Below, in pieces: positions 28,207 through 34,321 of a DNA stretch of 34,321 nt; position 1 is the stretch's first letter, and each line of letters begins with the position of its first letter. The position numbers and the translations under genes were made by a program. Source of the DNA: a virus; IMG/VR virus record IMGVR_UViG_3300032163_000678, positions 1 to 34,321 of that record; one strand, given 5' to 3'. A model generated the notes under the pieces. It ran no database searches. It was given only the letters and a program-made list of their open reading frames with translations, and had not been told where the DNA came from.

Positions 28207-28469
28207 ACATCGACTTCCTTGCTGGCTGCCTGACGGGGCTGTTCCTGATTCCGGCGGTGAGCCACCTCTTGAGCACCGGGCGCCTGGACGGGTGGGCGAA
28301 GGCCCCGAAGAGAAAGCCATCGCCAGGCGAGCGAGTGCTCGTCTGGTCGCCGGAAAGCCCTCACTGCCTGGTCGCCACCTACAACGGTCCTGACGGCGGC
28401 GGTGACGTGCCGGATGACGCTCGCCTGTACTGGCGCCGCCTGCCGTCGACCCCGGCGGGGTTCCTGTGA
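28203..28469 (+). CDS. Membrane-anchored small protein, 88 aa
   Basis: GTG at 28203 (GTGA). One hydrophobic N-terminal helix (FLAGCLTGLFLIPAVSHLL) and then a small beta-like domain (GERVLVWSPESPHCLVATYNG, DDARLYWRRL) resembling short phage proteins that end in a WMPLP-type strand. Function unknown. Confidence 0.6.
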   Translation: MNIDFLAGCLTGLFLIPAVSHLLSTGRLDGWAKAPKRKPSPGERVLVWSPESPHCLVATYNGPDGGGDVPDDARLYWRRLPSTPAGFL

Positions 28470-28855
28470 CGCGCCCCCGGTACACGCTGCTCACCGCCGA
28501 GACAAAAGCCGGCGTGGTGACGCCTGAGGACGAAGCAGTGCTCGCGGCCGCACAGCACGGCACCGGTGTGGTGGTGTTGAACGGCGATCAGCTGCGCGAG
28601 CTGGCCGTCGCTGCGCGTGCGGCGATGGCCAGATTCGCGGCACTCGCCGTGGAGATCATGACGGAGGAGCGCGCAGCGTTCGTGCGCAAGTTGCGCGTCG
28701 ATCGCGGCTGCAGCTGGCGCGCGGTGGCGGCTGAGTGTTCGGACACCTGGCAGGGCACCTGGTACCCGCCATCCAACCAGCTGATGGGGATCGCCCTCTG
28801 CGAGGCCGCCGCTCTGCTTCTGCACCAAGACGCGAACGCGGAGCCCTGGAACTGA
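28466..28855 (+). CDS. Conserved phage-type small protein, 129 aa
   Basis: GTG at 28466 (GTGA). The C-terminal half, FVRKLRVDRGCSWRAVAAEC and SNQLMGIALCEAAALLL, follows a pattern seen in many actinobacterial and other phages (R..RG.SWR.VA..C ... NQ..G..LC..AA). It looks like a helix-turn-helix-type fold. Function unknown. Confidence 0.65.
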   Translation: MTRPRYTLLTAETKAGVVTPEDEAVLAAAQHGTGVVVLNGDQLRELAVAARAAMARFAALAVEIMTEERAAFVRKLRVDRGCSWRAVAAECSDTWQGTWYPPSNQLMGIALCEAAALLLHQDANAEPWN

Positions 28856-28857
28856 TC

Positions 28858-29226
28858 ATGGCCCCCTGGGTGCAGCATGCCCTCAGCGCCGCCGCCGGAG
28901 CGGTGGGCGGGGCCCTGTGGAGCGCGTGGCGCCAGCGCCGCCGCGCGGCCGCGCTCGCCGCGCTCCAGGGGAAAGCGAAACGGCGCCGCCGGTTCAGATG
29001 GAAGAGTTGGGACCAGGACATCTCGGTGCTCCCCCCCACCATGTTTGGTGGCCTGGCGGCTGCGGGGGTGCTCGTCACTCTGACGGGGATGGTCGCCGCA
29101 CCGGTCACCTCGTGGTGGATGGCCACCGTTCCGCGCCCTGAGTCGGTCGCGCTACTGCTTCTGTTTCTCGCCCTGGGGGCCCCGTTTTGGGTTGCTATCT
29201 ACCGCAAGGGGCTGAGGGAAGAATGA
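28858..29226 (+). CDS. Integral membrane protein, 122 aa
   Basis: ATG at 28858, two bases after the previous stop. Hydrophobic segments: VQHALSAAAGAVGGALW, MFGGLAAAGVLVTLTGMVAA and ALLLLFLALGAPFWVAIY, with a very basic loop between the first two (RQRRR, KRRRRFRWK). Probably three membrane helices. Role unknown. Confidence 0.65.
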   Translation: MAPWVQHALSAAAGAVGGALWSAWRQRRRAAALAALQGKAKRRRRFRWKSWDQDISVLPPTMFGGLAAAGVLVTLTGMVAAPVTSWWMATVPRPESVALLLLFLALGAPFWVAIYRKGLREE

Positions 29227-29489
29227 CGCTTGCTGCGGTCATCATGCTGCTCGGCACGCACGCCGCAGTCTTTGTGCTCGGATTCCTTGCGGGCCACGGC
29301 CGAGGCACCCGCGCCGAGGCGCGGCGCGCCGCGATGGATGCGCTCACCGGGCTCTCACGCTACGAGCGTCAAGCTCGCCAGCTGGAGGACGCCGCGCTCG
29401 CGCACGATTTGGAATCGAATCACCACGACGCCCGTCTTCAGCGCGCCGCCGCGGCCGAGCTGCGCAGCCAGGACAACAGGAAACGATGA
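29223..29489 (+). CDS. Anchored helical protein, 88 aa
   Basis: ATG at 29223 (ATGA). An N-terminal membrane helix (LAAVIMLLGTHAAVFVLGFL) is followed by an Ala/Arg-rich coiled-coil region with several His. Type of inner-membrane protein with a cytoplasmic helical tail; function unknown. Confidence 0.6.
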   Translation: MTLAAVIMLLGTHAAVFVLGFLAGHGRGTRAEARRAAMDALTGLSRYERQARQLEDAALAHDLESNHHDARLQRAAAAELRSQDNRKR

Positions 29490-29824
29490 GCCGCAACGCG
29501 CTTGCTGTGCTCTTTGCTGTGGCGCTGGCCATCGGCATGGTCGCCCGTGGCGCTCTGGACAGTTGGATCGCTCGCCGCCGAGAACGCGCGCTCGCGGCCC
29601 TGGAAGCCCTGGACGAGGACGACATTCGCGATCCGTGGCAGCCGAGGCGCCGCTCCTACAAGAGCATGCGCCGCCGCCGGTCGCCCCCTGCCTGGGATCT
29701 TCGTCTTTGGCGCTGGAGTGATCTGCGCCGCGGCTACACGATGCTGGTGACCGTTCTGCTCGCGGCCGCAGCCACGCTCCTGGCTTTCGGCTGGGCCTGC
29801 CGGATCGTGATGGTGTCTCGGTGA
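29486..29824 (+). CDS. Two-helix membrane protein, 112 aa
   Basis: ATG at 29486 (ATGA). N-terminal helix ALAVLFAVALAIGMVARGAL, a charged Arg-rich loop (RRRSYKSMRRRRS), and C-terminal helix YTMLVTVLLAAAATLLAFGW. Likely both ends on one side of the membrane. Function unknown. Confidence 0.6.
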   Translation: MSRNALAVLFAVALAIGMVARGALDSWIARRRERALAALEALDEDDIRDPWQPRRRSYKSMRRRRSPPAWDLRLWRWSDLRRGYTMLVTVLLAAAATLLAFGWACRIVMVSR

Positions 29825-30216
29825 CGCCCGCGTTCGTGCTGAAGAATCACGTGGACCAGCTCGTCTGTCCCACGTGCAACCGCGCGGTCAAGAGCTGGGC
29901 AACTCACCGCCGCTCCACGCGCTGCCGCAGATACGCGAACCGTGCCCTGGTCCGCGAGGGGGATCTCACCCGGTTGTCCTTCAAGGACGCGAAGTGCCTG
30001 CGCGAAGCGGAGATCACCATCACCAAGCTGAACGAAGGCGACCGCCGGATGGCGTACTTCGGCCCCCGCTGGGCGGCGGAGTTCGTGGATCTCCTGCTCG
30101 CCGCCTCCTACACGGAGGCCGCGATCATCGCCGTCTTGCGTTCGAGCCCAGCAGATCGCGAGCGCGAGCGGGCTCTTGTTGCTCTACTACCCCGCAGCCG
30201 GAAAGGCACCCGATGA
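29821..30216 (+). CDS. Zinc-finger protein, paralog of the gene at 31062
   Basis: 131 residues, GTG at 29821 (GTGA). N-terminal CPTCNRAVKSWATHRRSTRC has the spacing C-x2-C...H-x6-C of a C2HC finger. A middle helix and a C-terminal segment YFGPRWAAEFVDLLLAAS then ADRERERALVALLPRSRKG align in order with the gene at 31062-31547 (HYAPRLVAEWLRVLACLG, DELDRELALGAIRG). The pair probably arose by duplication. Function unknown; a nucleic-acid or protein-binding role is likely. Confidence 0.7.
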   Translation: MTPAFVLKNHVDQLVCPTCNRAVKSWATHRRSTRCRRYANRALVREGDLTRLSFKDAKCLREAEITITKLNEGDRRMAYFGPRWAAEFVDLLLAASYTEAAIIAVLRSSPADRERERALVALLPRSRKGTR

Positions 30217-30566
30217 CCCAGGTTGTCACTGCCAAGCGACTTCTCCTCCAGGTCGCAAACGTGAGCCTCTGGGAGGTTATGTGGAACGAATCGCAGCCTC
30301 CGGCGGCGACCGGACCGACTCAGAGGCATCTCCTGAGTGCCCGGAAACGCGGCTTCATGCTGACCACCGATGGGGAATCCCCTCTCACCGGCTACCAGCT
30401 CGCGGCGATGGCTGGAGCGATGCTTCAGGTCGCCAATCCGCAGGGAGTAACCGGCATGGTGCTCCACGCGATCGAGGACGTACGCAACGGCATGAACGCG
30501 ATCATGAGCGACCCGGGGGTGCAGCGCGCCGCTGCGCTGGCCGCGCTCCGAAAGTCAGCACCATGA
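30213..30566 (+). CDS. Unknown small protein, 117 aa
   Basis: ATG at 30213 (ATGA). Soluble-looking, mostly helical, with a central YQLAAMAGAMLQVANPQG and a C-terminal Ala-rich helix. No motif, signal or membrane segment identified. Confidence 0.6.
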   Translation: MTQVVTAKRLLLQVANVSLWEVMWNESQPPAATGPTQRHLLSARKRGFMLTTDGESPLTGYQLAAMAGAMLQVANPQGVTGMVLHAIEDVRNGMNAIMSDPGVQRAAALAALRKSAP

Positions 30567-30865
30567 GGCTATGCAACCTGCACGGCTCACTGCTCCCTTC
30601 GCTGCGCGATGATGAGCAGGAGCTTGAGAAGAAGCTCACCCGCGCGCGCGCCCTGATCTCTCTCGTCGAGGCGGTCGACGCGCTGAACGTCAACCTGCGC
30701 GTCCTGGGGGAGGACATGAGACGCATGGAGGCCAAGTGGCTGGAGATCACCAGCAACCCCGAGCGGATCGCCGCCATGCTCCGCGCCACTCTCCTGAACG
30801 ACGCGGAGTTGCGCCGCAAGCTGACACTCACGGTGCTGATGGAAGAAACGGAGAAGTCCAGGTGA
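30563..30865 (+). CDS. Coiled-coil small protein, 100 aa
   Basis: ATG at 30563 (ATGA). After MRLCNLHG the chain is a helical heptad-type sequence (LEKKLTRARALISLVEAVDA, LNDAELRRKLTLTVL). No enzyme motif. Probably forms a dimer or binds a partner protein. Confidence 0.6.
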   Translation: MRLCNLHGSLLPSLRDDEQELEKKLTRARALISLVEAVDALNVNLRVLGEDMRRMEAKWLEITSNPERIAAMLRATLLNDAELRRKLTLTVLMEETEKSR

Positions 30866-31065
30866 TCGACCGCGAGATTCAAGAGCGTGCCGACTCGGCC
30901 CGAGTTGAGGTCCGTCGGCTGTTGGAAGAGGTGGAGAAAACGGACCCTGCTGATCCCTGGGCCTGGATGCAGATCGGGTTTCTCAAGTCCCAGATCCGCG
31001 CCGTGAAGTTGCGCGTCCGTGATATACGAAGAGCGTGGAAGCGGGCGGGTAAGAGGCGCAAGTGA
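30862..31065 (+). CDS. Small charged helical protein, 67 aa
   Basis: GTG at 30862 (GTGA). Helical and highly charged, with a basic C-terminus (VRDIRRAWKRAGKRRK). May bind nucleic acid or pair with the preceding coiled-coil protein. A longer in-frame extension would overlap that gene. Confidence 0.55.
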   Translation: MIDREIQERADSARVEVRRLLEEVEKTDPADPWAWMQIGFLKSQIRAVKLRVRDIRRAWKRAGKRRK

Positions 31066-31547
31066 CCAAGCCGCGGATCAACAAGTCGCCTCCGTTCGAG
31101 CGCGACCTGGAGACGGGTCGCGTGCGCTGGGTCATCCCGACCTTGTCGCTTCGGCTGCCCGAGAAGAAGCCGATGTGCCCAGCCTGCGGCACGATGCTGG
31201 ACGAGTCGCTCAAGGATCATCGGAGCAAGGGACGGTGCGCTCGGGCCTGCCAGCGCGCGCTCCGCCGCCTGGACGTGGTCGATCTTCCCGAGTCGGATCA
31301 GGTCGCCTGCCGCGACGCCCGTTTCCTCGTCACGGTGATCCAACCGGACGGCAGAGCGAAGCACTACGCGCCTCGGCTCGTGGCGGAATGGCTGCGCGTG
31401 CTCGCCTGCCTGGGCGCCCCGGATCCGGTGCGGGTCGCCCTGATCACCGGACCCCGGGACGAACTGGACCGCGAGCTGGCGCTCGGGGCCATTCGTGGAT
31501 TCGTGGTGCAACTGAAGCCGAGAAGGAGACGTTCCCGTGCCAAGTAA
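31062..31547 (+). CDS. Zinc-finger protein, paralog of the gene at 29821
   Basis: 161 residues, GTG at 31062 (GTGA). Finger CPACGTMLDESLKDHRSKGRC has the same layout as in the gene at 29821, with a 30-residue N-terminal addition. Shared blocks: HYAPRLVAEWLRVLACLG and DELDRELALGAIRG. The C-terminus is strongly basic (KPRRRRSRAK). Function unknown. Confidence 0.7.
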   Translation: MTKPRINKSPPFERDLETGRVRWVIPTLSLRLPEKKPMCPACGTMLDESLKDHRSKGRCARACQRALRRLDVVDLPESDQVACRDARFLVTVIQPDGRAKHYAPRLVAEWLRVLACLGAPDPVRVALITGPRDELDRELALGAIRGFVVQLKPRRRRSRAK

Positions 31548-31743
31548 GCCCCCGGAATGGAAACTCGTGCCCTACGTTGTCGCCCACTGCGAGCGGCGCC
31601 CGATGTGGATAATTCGCCGGAATGGCGTGCGCGTTGCGCAGGAGATCATCACGCCGTTTTTTCGCCTGCCCGACGGGACCGTAGTGCGAGGACACCGAAT
31701 TAGCGCGGCCACGGCCGCGCTGCTGGAAGGAAAGAAACGATGA
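31537..31743 (+). CDS. Small beta-type protein, 68 aa
   Basis: GTG at 31537 with a strong AGAAGGAGA upstream; overlaps the previous gene by 11 bases. Reads as a compact beta domain (WKLVPYVVAHCERRPMWIIR, ITPFFRLPDGTVVRG). No family recognised. Confidence 0.65.
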   Translation: MPSKPPEWKLVPYVVAHCERRPMWIIRRNGVRVAQEIITPFFRLPDGTVVRGHRISAATAALLEGKKR

Positions 31744-32147
31744 CGGAAGATGCTGTTCGCGATCAGCGGGACGCGCTCTGGGCGCTCCTGGACGACATCG
31801 ACACGCTGGACGACTCCTGCCGGGAGTTTGATGCCGAGTTTCGGGAGCGAGTCCGTGCGGTGCAGAAGAAGCGCTGGGACATCCTGCACCCCGATGAGCC
31901 CCCCGAGCTTGCGGCGAAGCGCGCTGAGTACAACCGCTGCCTGGAGCAGCGGTTCGTCGAGGCAATCGCTGCGGAGAAGGCGTGCGCCGCCGCGTACGAG
32001 GCAATCGTTCGCGTGACGGCGTTGCAGCAGAAAGTCTGGCCGGAAGGCTCACCCGAACACGCCTCAGCCGCCAAGGCGCGCCTTCTGGCGACTATTTGCG
32101 CCAGCCTTGCCCAGGGTGCCTCTGTCCGTGTCTCCGCGTACCGCTGA
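31740..32147 (+). CDS. Helical protein, 135 aa
   Basis: ATG at 31740 (ATGA). Long charged helices throughout (RDALWALLDDIDTL, FRERVRAVQKKRWDILHP, RFVEAIAAEKACAAAYEAI). No signal or metal site. Function unknown. Confidence 0.6.
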   Translation: MTEDAVRDQRDALWALLDDIDTLDDSCREFDAEFRERVRAVQKKRWDILHPDEPPELAAKRAEYNRCLEQRFVEAIAAEKACAAAYEAIVRVTALQQKVWPEGSPEHASAAKARLLATICASLAQGASVRVSAYR

Positions 32148-32442
32148 CCGCGTCACTCACCGCTGCCAGTGCACGGGCGAGTGCGGGCAGACGCACGCCT
32201 GGACACCGGGGGCGCCCGCGGCCCCGTGCCGCGCCCCGCACGGCTGCGCGATCGTGCGGAAAATCGACCACCCATCGTTCTGGCAGCTGGTGAGCACGGA
32301 GGGGATGCCTCTGCGCTTCGCCGAGCTGTACCGGGAGAAGGCAGTGGAAGTTGTCCTGGCCCCGGTTGCAGTCGGCGAGAACAAGCTGCCCGTCTGCCAG
32401 CGCTGCCGCGCGGGGATCGAGAAGCAGGCCGGTGCAGCGTGA
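32128..32442 (+). CDS. Cys-cluster zinc protein, 104 aa
   Basis: GTG at 32128 is chosen (AGGGTG about 9 bases upstream); an in-frame TTG at 32107 would overlap more. CQCTGECGQTHAW, CRAPHGC and C-terminal CQRC give seven Cys and several His, arranged like a phage zinc-knuckle or degenerate HNH-type module. No catalytic HNH core is visible. Function unknown. Confidence 0.6.
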   Translation: MSPRTADRVTHRCQCTGECGQTHAWTPGAPAAPCRAPHGCAIVRKIDHPSFWQLVSTEGMPLRFAELYREKAVEVVLAPVAVGENKLPVCQRCRAGIEKQAGAA

Positions 32443-32795
32443 TGGGCAGCTACATCGAGGAGCGCGAGGATGAACCGATGAGCCGGATCAATCAGGTGAT
32501 CAGCCGTGCGCGTTGTAGCGGCTGCCAGGAATCGATGACGCAGGTGCTGTACCGCCGCGGGAAGCCCTTCACTGAGTTCCTGGAGCGGGTGAAGACCGCT
32601 CGCGCGGGCTGGGAGATCACGCGCAGCGGTCGGCAGTTTTGCCCGACCTGCGCCGCTGTCCGCGGTCTCGAAACGATGATCGCTCTCACCGATCCGCTGC
32701 CGGTGCCATCGCTCCGTGAGATGCGGCTCGTCCGACGCCGGCAGCTGAGCTACTGGATCGGGCACTGGGCAGGTAAGCTGGAACGCTGGTTTTGA
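32442..32795 (+). CDS. Zinc-binding small protein, 117 aa
   Basis: ATG at 32442 shares a base with the previous stop (TGATG). CSGC near residue 22 and CPTC near residue 67 form one likely four-Cys zinc site. The C-terminus is basic and aromatic (RRRQLSYWIGHW). Function unknown. Confidence 0.65.
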   Translation: MGSYIEEREDEPMSRINQVISRARCSGCQESMTQVLYRRGKPFTEFLERVKTARAGWEITRSGRQFCPTCAAVRGLETMIALTDPLPVPSLREMRLVRRRQLSYWIGHWAGKLERWF

Positions 32796-32808
32796 GAAGG
32801 AGACGACC

Positions 32809-33162
32809 ATGGCAAGCTCTGAAGAGTCTGACGCCGACCGCTACCTGAACGCCATCACGGCGCTTCAGGATTCTCTCGACGCGGAGGTGTGCACGCTCGG
32901 GCGCGACGAGATGCGCGTCCTGGTCGCCATCGCCCGCCGGCTCAAGGCCGGCCGGATCGCGTACGGCGACCTGCGCATCCGCCCGGACAAGCGCGACTGG
33001 GACGCGGAGCTGCGGGACGAGCTACTCGACGGGCTCGTCTACGGCACCGTCGCCATCCTGAAGGACCAGGACCGGCTCGCCCTCCGCCGCGCCGCGAGCC
33101 CCGGGTGCAGCCAGCTGATGGCTGGCACGGCTGACGAGTCGCATGAGGACGGCGACCGGTGA
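32809..33162 (+). CDS. Unknown acidic/basic helical protein, 117 aa
   Basis: ATG at 32809 with GAGAAGGAGA, one of the strongest ribosome sites of the chain and one of the few genes not overlapping its upstream neighbour. The protein holds KAGRIAYGDLRI and DAELRDELLDGLVYGTVAIL, a layout I have seen in small phage proteins of unknown function. No enzyme motif. Confidence 0.6.
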   Translation: MASSEESDADRYLNAITALQDSLDAEVCTLGRDEMRVLVAIARRLKAGRIAYGDLRIRPDKRDWDAELRDELLDGLVYGTVAILKDQDRLALRRAASPGCSQLMAGTADESHEDGDR

Positions 33163-34321
33163 GCGCTTCGGACTGGGTGGCCCCTTGCATGGTCAGCGTG
33201 GTGGCCGGCGCGGACAAGTGGGTTGTCGCTCACTCCGACTGCCGGTTTGCCCTGGAGGGGATGCCCGACGGGTGCATCGACGCGGTGGTCACCGATCCGC
33301 CCTACGCGCTCAAGTTCATGGGCAAGCGCTGGGACACGGGGGAGGCCGCGTTCGATCCGGCGTTCTGGACGGAGGTGCTTCGCGTGTGCAAGCCCGGCGC
33401 GCACCTGGTGGCGTTCGGGGGGAGTCGCACCTGGCACCGGCTGGCGGTGGCGATCGAGGATGCGGGGTGGGAGATCCGGGATTCGCTCGCATGGCTGCAG
33501 GGGCAGGGTTTTCCGAAGTCGCTCGACGTGAGCCAGGCGATTGACGCGAAAAACGGAGACAAGCGACCGATCGTGGGCCGCGCGAATGGCGCCGCGTCGT
33601 CGCTCACAAACTCGCTTGGGAGGTTCGCGCCGGAGTACGATACTACCTCTGCCGCCTCTGCCGCCTCTGCCGCCTCTGCCGCCTGGGATGGCTGGGGGAC
33701 GTCGCTCAAGCCTGCGATCGAGCCGCTCGTGCTCGCACGGAAGCCGCTCGCCGGCACCGTCGCCACGAACGTACTCGCGCACGGCACGGGCGCGCTCAAC
33801 ATCGGCGCCTCCCGTCTCGCGCATCAGGAGGAGTGCCGGCTCCTGCCCGATCAGCACGGTGACAACGCGGGCACGTTCTACGCGCAGGGCGGCAGGCACA
33901 AGCCGACGCTGGAGTTGAAGCCCGACGGCCGCTGGCCCCCGAACGTCCTCCTCGGTCACCAGCCGGAGTGCCGCCGGGTGGGATCGAAGCGGGTGTCCGC
34001 AAGCGGCGGCGATGTTGCGGACCAGACACCACGTGAGAACGCTGTCTTCGGCGCTCTCGGCGCTGCGGCGGAGTGGTCCGCGCACGGCAACGGTGACGGG
34101 ACGGAAGACATCGAAGCCTGGTCTTGCGCGCCGGGGTGCCCCGTCGCGCTCCTTGATGCGCAGAGCGGCGACTGCCCGGCTGGAGTCGCCGTCCAGCGCA
34201 ACGGTGGCGGCAACAAAATCTGGGGCAGCCCCAACGGCCGGGGCCCGACTGCGGACGCGGGCTACACGGACACCGGCACGGCCTCGCGCTTCTTCCCCCA
34301 GTTCCAGGTCGAGTACGAGGC
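33159..34321 (+). CDS. DNA methyltransferase, beta class, C-terminus cut by window edge
   Basis: GTG at 33159 (GTGA); about 387 codons seen, no stop before the edge. VVTDPPYALKFMGKRWD is the catalytic DPPY motif IV (residues ~42-58) followed by HLVAFGGSRTWHRL and WEIRDSLAWLQGQGFPKS, typical of phage amino-methyltransferases (N6-adenine or N4-cytosine). Motif IV coming first and GWGTSLKPAIEPLVLARKPL further on fit the beta class; the cofactor motif I should lie beyond the edge. A (TCTGCCGCC)x4 repeat encodes SAASAASAASAA in the insert. Likely protects phage DNA from host restriction. Specificity cannot be read. Confidence 0.85.
   Translation, partial: MSASDWVAPCMVSVVAGADKWVVAHSDCRFALEGMPDGCIDAVVTDPPYALKFMGKRWDTGEAAFDPAFWTEVLRVCKPGAHLVAFGGSRTWHRLAVAIEDAGWEIRDSLAWLQGQGFPKSLDVSQAIDAKNGDKRPIVGRANGAASSLTNSLGRFAPEYDTTSAASAASAASAAWDGWGTSLKPAIEPLVLARKPLAGTVATNVLAHGTGALNIGASRLAHQEECRLLPDQHGDNAGTFYAQGGRHKPTLELKPDGRWPPNVLLGHQPECRRVGSKRVSASGGDVADQTPRENAVFGALGAAAEWSAHGNGDGTEDIEAWSCAPGCPVALLDAQSGDCPAGVAVQRNGGGNKIWGSPNGRGPTADAGYTDTGTASRFFPQFQVEYE
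33648..33683 (+). repeat. Four tandem TCTGCCGCC units in the methyltransferase gene
   Basis: Four exact 9-bp copies add 12 Ser/Ala residues in the variable insert of the methyltransferase. The unit length is a multiple of three, so copy-number change would alter length without a frameshift. Confidence 0.85.

Noticed and set aside
1-34321. Integrase, transposase or attachment sites
   Set aside because: No tyrosine or serine recombinase motifs, no DDE transposase and no terminal repeats were found; lifestyle cannot be decided from this window.

Overview
The window is a GC-rich (by eye about two thirds GC) segment of a double-stranded DNA bacteriophage or a closely related virus-like element. 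The evidence is a lambda-like replication block (initiator, helicase loader, DnaB), tRNA genes beside a peptidyl-tRNA hydrolase, an HNH nuclease, a RuvC-fold protein, a beta-class DNA methyltransferase, and many small unknown genes packed with ATGA, GTGA or TGATG stop/start overlaps. The left and right ends both cut through genes, so this is a partial genome. No integrase, insertion sequence or CRISPR array is visible. No terminase, portal, major capsid protein or tail tube is recognisable either, although about 14 kb looks like a virion-gene operon. The host cannot be named; the GC content, GTG starts and TAGNNT -10 boxes with apparently leaderless starts recall actinobacteria- or Deinococcus-like transcription, which is inference.

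Layout. Nearly everything from 1 to about 26.3 kb is read leftward (minus strand), and everything from 26.5 kb to the right edge is read rightward. The divergence point (26.27-26.55 kb) has two back-to-back promoters of the same design (TTGACC, 18 bp, TAGC..), a ribbon-helix-helix regulator read leftward, and short leader ORFs in front of both operons. Leftward come the replication initiator (with an iteron array inside its gene, a likely origin), an AAA+ helicase loader and DnaB, then a 15-bp hairpin. A second unit (22.7-20.8 kb) encodes a lipoprotein, a multi-pass membrane protein, a zinc-ribbon protein and two unknowns. Next come three tRNA-like genes with enlarged anticodon arms and a Pth2-type hydrolase. 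A third unit starts with a RuvC-fold protein lacking the usual acidic residues, then an HNH nuclease, an anchored coiled-coil protein, two unknowns and an 890-residue coiled-coil protein.

The late unit (14.5-0.87 kb) starts with a His/Gly-rich protein on an apparently leaderless promoter and ends at a clear terminator. It encodes a beta-structured fibre-like protein, a transglutaminase-fold protein, a glycosyltransferase, and a striking set of proteins sharing one plan: a short N-terminal G[LIM]G[DE] motif, a variable and often Cys-rich or repeat-rich body, one C-terminal membrane helix and a Lys/Arg tail. Two carry variant peptidoglycan-binding-like repeats. This looks like the protein set of a membrane-containing virion or of an envelope-spanning entry device and is the most novel part of the window. 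At the left edge a separately promoted gene encodes a protein with 26-residue Arg/Lys-rich tandem repeats, probably nucleic-acid binding.

The rightward unit is a chain of about 22 short genes (40-163 residues): small membrane proteins, a lipoprotein, several Cys-cluster (zinc) proteins and, at the edge, a DNA methyltransferase. Such early accessory genes usually act in host takeover or counter-defence; none of those roles is proven here.
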